Assembly: GCA_018362895.1 (NCBI GenBank)
Contig: JAHALR010000010.1
Span: 101,909-165,908, forward strand
Origin: Clostridium sp.
GTDB lineage: Bacteria > Cyanobacteriota > Vampirovibrionia > Gastranaerophilales > Gastranaerophilaceae
Length of the DNA: 64,000 nt
Direction: 5' to 3'
Part shown: positions 59,833 through 64,000 of the stretch, one piece after another
Numbering within the stretch: position 1 is the first letter of the stretch
Layout of the letters: every line of letters starts with the position of its first letter
Translations under genes and position numbers: made by a program
Notes under the pieces: model-generated
What the model was told of the DNA's origin: nothing
The model's database searches: none
What the model saw: the letters and a program-made list of their open reading frames with translations, nothing else

Positions 59833-59864
59833 AATATACTTTTTTGTTAAAATATTAAGATATA

Positions 59865-60476
59865 TTAAGAAACCCTTGTAATAACTTTGTCTATGAGTCC
59901 ATATTCAACGGCCTCTTGAGCAGACATATAATAGTCTCTTTCTGTATCTTCCTTAATTTTTTCCAAAGGCTGAGAACAATTTGTTGCAAGAATGCCATTA
60001 AGCATATTTTTCATTCTCAAAATTTCTTTAGCCTCAATTTCAATATCAGTTGCTTGTCCTTGAGCACCACCCAAAGGTTGGTGAATCATTATTCTAGAAC
60101 TGGGCAGAGAAAGTCTCTTACCTTTAGCTCCCGACGAAAGTAAAAATGAGCCCATGCTAGCTGCTTCACCAATACAAATAGTGCTTACATCTGCACGAAT
60201 ATGCTGCATAGTGTCATATATCGCTAATCCCGCTGTAATAACACCTCCCGGGCTATTTATGTAAAGCATAATATCTTTCTCAGGATTTTCTGAGTCCAGA
60301 AGCAAAAGCTGTGCAACAATTACATTTGCCATTTCATCATCAATTTCTTCACCAAGAAAAATTATTCTTTCTCTCAATAATCGCGAAAATATATCAAAAG
60401 ATTTTTCCCCTCTGGAAGAAGATTCTATGACCATAGGGACATAACTCAATACACGGCTTAAATCAAAATCCGACAT
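59865..60476 (-). CDS. clpP: ATP-dependent Clp protease proteolytic subunit
   Basis: Serine protease core of the Clp machine. The 203-residue protein has the catalytic triad in GEAASMGSFLLSSGAKGKR (Ser), MIHQPLGGAQGQA (His) and ERDYYMSAQEAVEYGLID (Asp). The N-terminal loop VPMVIESSSRGEKSFDIFSR contacts the ATPase. AGGAG precedes the ATG on the minus strand. It would pair with ClpC encoded at 51602. No clpX gene follows it in this window. Confidence 0.97.
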   Translation of the reverse strand: MSDFDLSRVLSYVPMVIESSSRGEKSFDIFSRLLRERIIFLGEEIDDEMANVIVAQLLLLDSENPEKDIMLYINSPGGVITAGLAIYDTMQHIRADVSTICIGEAASMGSFLLSSGAKGKRLSLPSSRIMIHQPLGGAQGQATDIEIEAKEILRMKNMLNGILATNCSQPLEKIKEDTERDYYMSAQEAVEYGLIDKVITRVS

Positions 60477-60536
60477 TTTCTCTCCTTGTTAATTATTCTT
60501 TATAAATTATACTTTCGAGGGTCATTTTTTTCAAGT

Positions 60537-61217
60537 TTACCAGGGATAAGTCCTATCAATGGACCAACCGTTAGTAAAAATAAGAGCAGAACAATACATA
60601 GCAATATCAGCTTTTTTGTTGCAGCCATATTTTTCATCACCAGCCAGTGCAAAGCCCGGCAACCTTGAATTGTACGGTATAAAAGCCGCTGAATTTGAAT
60701 TAATAATCAAAAATACGAATAAATCTTTACCAAAAGCATTAGGAGGTTCAATGCTATTCAAATCAACATAAACAACAGCGCAGGTGCTGCCTTGTTTTTG
60801 GCAGTTGCTAACCGTTTCAATAGCAAAGGAAATACCATTTTGAAGCTTAATTGCAGGTAACTGATATAAATTAACCGTAGTAGTTTTTCCATTCACCGAC
60901 TTATAGTTAGCTTCTGGCATACAAGCACCATGCTGTTTTGTACAATTTTCAGAAACCTTCATATAATTTGATAAATTTGAATTAATCAAATCAATATTTT
61001 TATAGCCAGGCACCCATCCCCAATCACCCGGAGGACCATTTAAGTTTTTAGCATATTGCAATGCTTGTGACATATCAGAATAGAACATTCTCAAGCGAAG
61101 CGCAGTATTTTTCTTTTCTCTATACTGAACAAAGATAAGCAATATAACAAATACTGCAACTATTATAATTGTTACAGCACCAACTACACGCATTCTAGAT
61201 TTAAAAAAATCATCCAT
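60537..61217 (-). CDS. Pseudopilin-like membrane-anchored protein, 226 aa
   Basis: One N-terminal membrane helix (VVGAVTIIIVAVFVILLIFV) continues into a polar helix (RMFYSDMSQALQYAKNLNGP), the layout of type II secretion or type IV pseudopilins. The classical prepilin cleavage motif with Glu at +5 is absent. The globular part has two cysteine pairs likely to form disulfides (CTKQHGAC; CQKQGSTC) and ends CSALIFTNGWSIDRTYPW, an ending I associate with pilin-like proteins of this lineage. It lies 60 bp upstream of clpP on the same strand. The function is unknown. Confidence 0.65.
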   Translation of the reverse strand: MDDFFKSRMRVVGAVTIIIVAVFVILLIFVQYREKKNTALRLRMFYSDMSQALQYAKNLNGPPGDWGWVPGYKNIDLINSNLSNYMKVSENCTKQHGACMPEANYKSVNGKTTTVNLYQLPAIKLQNGISFAIETVSNCQKQGSTCAVVYVDLNSIEPPNAFGKDLFVFLIINSNSAAFIPYNSRLPGFALAGDEKYGCNKKADIAMYCSALIFTNGWSIDRTYPW

Positions 61218-61354
61218 ACTTAGATAATACCATATTTTCCAAAATTGTATACATTTGATATAAAAATTGATAATAAATTAACAAATTGCATAAAAATTTT
61301 GCTTTATTTATAATTTACATACTAGATTATAAAATAAAAGGGGATGAGGTAAAT

Positions 61355-61687
61355 ATGAATATTGCTCAAATGATGAAACAGGCTCAACAAATGCAAAAAA
61401 AGCTCCAAGAAGCACAGACTGAACTTTCAAATACAACTTTTACAGCCACATCTGGCAATGGAGCTGTTACTGTTACTTGTGACGGGCAAGGTAAATTTAA
61501 GTCTATAAAATTAACACAAGCAGCATTAAACCCTGAAAATCCTGCATCAGTTGATTTAGATACAGTTGAAATGCTCGAGGACTTGATTACAACAGCAATG
61601 AACCAAGCTACAACACAAGCCGGTTCAGAAATGGAGTCAAAAATGAAAGCATTGACAGGCGGAATTAACATACCCGGATTATTTTAA
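61355..61687 (+). CDS. ybaB: Nucleoid-associated protein, YbaB/EbfC family
   Basis: Small DNA-binding protein that usually precedes recR. I start it at 61355 (MNIAQMMKQAQQMQKKLQEA), eight bases after GAGG; the longer reading from 61286 is not supported. The 110-residue sequence has the family features TFTATSGNGAVTVTCDGQGK and LEDLITTAMNQATTQAGSEM. Its stop shares one base with the recR ATG (TAATG). Confidence 0.95.
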   Translation: MNIAQMMKQAQQMQKKLQEAQTELSNTTFTATSGNGAVTVTCDGQGKFKSIKLTQAALNPENPASVDLDTVEMLEDLITTAMNQATTQAGSEMESKMKALTGGINIPGLF

Positions 61688-62286
61688 TGCAATATACTAA
61701 ACCACTTGCAAACTTAATTGACTATTTCCAACGTTTACCGGGAATAGGACCAAAATCAGCACAAAGAATCGCGTTTTACCTTCTTAAAATGCCGATTCAT
61801 GATGTTGAAAAATTTGCGCAAGCAATGATTACAGCCAAAGAAACAATCCACTATTGTGATATATGTTTTAATATGTCAGCAACGAATCCATGTGAAATCT
61901 GTTCATCAACTAACAGAGATGACTCTGTAATCTGTGTTTGCGCAGAAACAAAAGATTTAGTTGCTATTGAAAACACAAATGAATTCAAAGGGAAATATCA
62001 TGTCCTTCAAGGACTGATTTCACCAATGGATGGAATAGGTGCAGAAGATATACGCATAAAAGAATTGCTTCAAAGGGTTGCCCAAAACGATATTAAAGAA
62101 ATAATAATAGCACTCAATCCTTCAGTAGAAGGTGAAGCAACTAGTTTATACCTTACAAAACTGCTTAAACCATTTAACATAAAGATATCGAGAATTGCAT
62201 TCGGACTTCCAATTGGTTCAGACATCGAATATGCAGATGAAATAACTCTTGCCAAGGCTATCGAATGCCGAAGAGAAATCGAATAA
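61687..62286 (+). CDS. recR: Recombination protein RecR
   Basis: RecFOR pathway protein for loading RecA at gaps. The 199-residue protein has the helix-hairpin-helix (FQRLPGIGPKSAQRIAFYLL), a four-cysteine zinc finger (CDICFNMSATNPCEIC), the Toprim domain (ICVCAETKDLVAIENTNEFK, IIIALNPSVEGEATSLYL) and the C-terminal Walker-like region (ISRIAFGLPIGSDIEYADEI). It is coupled to ybaB. Confidence 0.97.
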   Translation: MQYTKPLANLIDYFQRLPGIGPKSAQRIAFYLLKMPIHDVEKFAQAMITAKETIHYCDICFNMSATNPCEICSSTNRDDSVICVCAETKDLVAIENTNEFKGKYHVLQGLISPMDGIGAEDIRIKELLQRVAQNDIKEIIIALNPSVEGEATSLYLTKLLKPFNIKISRIAFGLPIGSDIEYADEITLAKAIECRREIE

Positions 62287-62308
62287 AGATCGACTCATTT
62301 ATTGATAA

Positions 62309-63787
62309 TTATGAACTACCGCCAACATTTACACCAATAGAAGCAAGTTGTTGCTGCATTTGTGAAAACTGCTGGTTCATTTTAGCAATTTGCTGGTCCA
62401 TATAGTTAAATTGTTTTGTCAATTGTTCTTGGTATAAAGTAACCTGTTCTTGTTTTTTTGCAATAGTATCAGACAGATTTGAAATCTGGCTGGTCAAAGA
62501 ATCAGATCTGGCTTTAAAATAACCGCCTGCTGTATCAATAGCCGGTTTCAAAGCTTCTTGCATTTTTTGCATAAGACCATCAGACTGTGAACCTGAAGTA
62601 TTGTCACCAATCAAAAGAGCTTTAACTGAAGCAGGATCTTTTTCAAAAGCTTCAATAAATTTGTCCTTATCAATAACTAACTGTGTTGTATCAGCATCAA
62701 CAGACATACCAGGAGCACCTGTTGTAATACCAATATCAGCAAGTGATTTATAATTGCCGGAATTAGGAATCTGGGAAGTAACAAGAGTTCTTAAATTATT
62801 TCTTATATATACTAAATTGTTTTCACCGTATAATAACCCTTGAGTACCCGAATTCACACCGGAATCAGTACTTGAATCAGTATCGGTAATTGCCTTATTG
62901 AAAGCATCCACAAATTCCTGCAAAGCTGTCATTGGAGCTTCAGCATCATAATCACGCTCAATCTCAATAGTAACAGGAATCGGATCACCTGTATCAGGAT
63001 CCGTATCTGTGGTTGTCAATAATTCCAATGACAAACCCAAAATACCAGTATCATCACTTGTTAAGGTATTTGTATCAGCTGTTTTTTCCACGCCGTCAAT
63101 TTTGAAAACAGCATTTGTACCTTTGGTGTAATGTTCAGCATCATTATTGTCCAATCCAATTAGCTGAGCAAAGTTTTTACCATCACCAACAATATCTGTA
63201 CCTGTAACAGTAATTTCTTTATCACCCATATCTCTATTTTTCAGAACAAGATGCCCTTTTTCCAAAGAAGCTTTTACACCTGCTGTTGAAGAATTGTTGA
63301 TTTGATAAATCAACGAATCAATTGTCATATCTTTTGTAACATTAATGGTTGCACCATTAATCTCAAAGTTTCCGCTTTCAGCTGTCATACCTAAATCAGA
63401 AAGTTTTTTCGAAGAATCTCTCCAAACATCACTTTCATCAGATTGTCTTTTTGTACTGGATGCCAGTTGTGAAACTTCTAAATCAAAAGAAGAAGGTGTT
63501 GCATATTGAGTTACAGTAGCAGTAACAACACTAGTTTCAGAAGCTGAAACAGAAACCTTGGAAAACAAATCCGAACCCGGGCCCATCAAAGAATCTGTAA
63601 ACTTCAAAGTATTTGTTTTTATTGCATTATATTCTGACTTTAAAGTATTTAAAGTAGATTGTTTCTTTTGAAGAGCTTCTTGATCTTTTGAAAGAGCATC
63701 AACCTTATCCTGCTTAATTTTAACTAAAGCAGTAATCCATTCATCTATTGGTAATCCTGAGCCTACGCCCGAAAAAGATATTGACAT
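62309..63787 (-). CDS. fliD: Flagellar hook-associated protein 2 (filament cap) FliD
   Basis: Caps the growing flagellar filament and helps flagellin fold. The 492-residue protein has the FliD N-terminal region (FSGVGSGLPIDEWITALVKI), a variable middle with immunoglobulin-like beta segments, and the conserved C-terminal region (DIGITTGAPGMSVDADTTQL, DKFIEAFEKDPASVKALLIG) ending in a long coiled coil (QVTLYQEQLTKQFNYMDQQI). GAGGTG precedes the ATG. It confirms that this organism builds flagella. Confidence 0.93.
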   Translation of the reverse strand: MSISFSGVGSGLPIDEWITALVKIKQDKVDALSKDQEALQKKQSTLNTLKSEYNAIKTNTLKFTDSLMGPGSDLFSKVSVSASETSVVTATVTQYATPSSFDLEVSQLASSTKRQSDESDVWRDSSKKLSDLGMTAESGNFEINGATINVTKDMTIDSLIYQINNSSTAGVKASLEKGHLVLKNRDMGDKEITVTGTDIVGDGKNFAQLIGLDNNDAEHYTKGTNAVFKIDGVEKTADTNTLTSDDTGILGLSLELLTTTDTDPDTGDPIPVTIEIERDYDAEAPMTALQEFVDAFNKAITDTDSSTDSGVNSGTQGLLYGENNLVYIRNNLRTLVTSQIPNSGNYKSLADIGITTGAPGMSVDADTTQLVIDKDKFIEAFEKDPASVKALLIGDNTSGSQSDGLMQKMQEALKPAIDTAGGYFKARSDSLTSQISNLSDTIAKKQEQVTLYQEQLTKQFNYMDQQIAKMNQQFSQMQQQLASIGVNVGGSS

Positions 63788-63897
63788 AATTTTTCACCTC
63801 AAAGACAGTTTAATAGATTTCATATACAAATAAATCATACAAATAATTTATTCTTATAATATCATTATACCCAAAGGTTTTCAATCCTATGCAATTA

Positions 63898-64000
63898 TCA
63901 AGACACAATAGGATTAAAAGAAGAGTTATTTTTATTCAAGACAAGACGAGTCATTGAAGTAGCATACTGCTTGTTAAGATTGTTAATTGCATCTTGAATA
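63898..64000 (-). CDS. C-terminal end of an unidentified gene (cut by window edge)
   Basis: The minus strand from the window edge reads IQDAINNLNKQYATSMTRLV then LNKNNSSFNPIVS and stops at TGA 63900-63898. Only 34 residues are visible, too few to assign. The position upstream of fliD on the same strand makes a flagellar gene possible. Confidence 0.5.
   Translation of the reverse strand, partial: IQDAINNLNKQYATSMTRLVLNKNNSSFNPIVS

Overview
This is an AT-rich, gene-dense bacterial chromosome segment with no insertion sequence, prophage or CRISPR array that I can see. The gene content fits a Gram-negative, flagellated, probably anaerobic, non-photosynthetic relative of the cyanobacteria, most likely Candidatus Melainabacteria (Vampirovibrionophyceae), order Gastranaerophilales. 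This placement is my inference. It rests on cyanobacteria-style housekeeping genes (ClpC with a UVR segment, an RNase E/G with a long charged tail, membrane-anchored YvcK, an MnmC-like methyltransferase), a gmhA homologue and a class C penicillin-binding protein, flagellar genes (fliD, fliW-csrA), and many small lineage-restricted proteins. A marker-gene tree would settle it.

Layout. 0-5 kb: riboflavin genes ribE-ribBA (ribBA cut by the window edge), gmhA, and an FAD oxidoreductase paired with an MnmC-like methyltransferase. 5-10 kb: an orphan NarL-type response regulator facing a compact nadB-nadC-etfB-etfA operon. 10-13.4 kb: two Pro/Ala/Gln-rich proteins sharing the motif PNKY[SN]AIEINI, then an EF-hand protein. 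13.4-18.5 kb: a radical SAM/DUF2344 protein and RNase E/G. 18.5-24.4 kb: coaX, lspA, rluD-type, engB and several small unknowns. 24.5-30 kb: hisB, a hisC-HAD phosphatase fusion, a SIMPL protein and ligA, whose start appears to be ATT or frameshifted. 30-36 kb: a PLP decarboxylase, a cyclase-like membrane protein, panC-panB, yvcK and a diverged PxpA homologue. 36-41 kb: rimP-nusA with a terminator in its leader, two decayed or frameshifted genes (peptidase U32 and a small protein), and rplI. 41-45.6 kb: three large lineage-specific proteins around a CAU-anticodon tRNA. 45.7-54 kb: mtaB, a nitrilase, dacB, TPR proteins, fliW-csrA and clpC. 54-64 kb: an O-methyltransferase, a beta-propeller protein, dnaJ-grpE, a 54-residue repeat peptide, a zinc ribbon, a coiled-coil protein, clpP, a pseudopilin-like protein, ybaB-recR and fliD.

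How the genes work together. Cofactor synthesis is well represented: flavin (ribE/ribBA), NAD (nadB/nadC), and pantothenate/CoA (panB, panC, coaX). The co-transcribed etfBA suggests a flavin-based route for electrons. Protein quality control (clpC, clpP, grpE, dnaJ) and flagellar control (fliW-csrA, fliD) form the other two themes. Transcripts are very tight, with many TAATG or ATGA overlaps, and strong intrinsic terminators mark most convergent junctions. Several genes without a Shine-Dalgarno sequence have a TATAAT-like box only 6-7 nt before ATG, suggesting leaderless mRNAs.

The most interesting unexplained items are the ETAG[TS]LA repeat peptide at 58204, the paired proteins at 10292/10684, the tandem-repeat protein at 42881, the coiled-coil paralogues at 22576 and 59067, the leader terminator before rimP-nusA, and the abnormal start of ligA.
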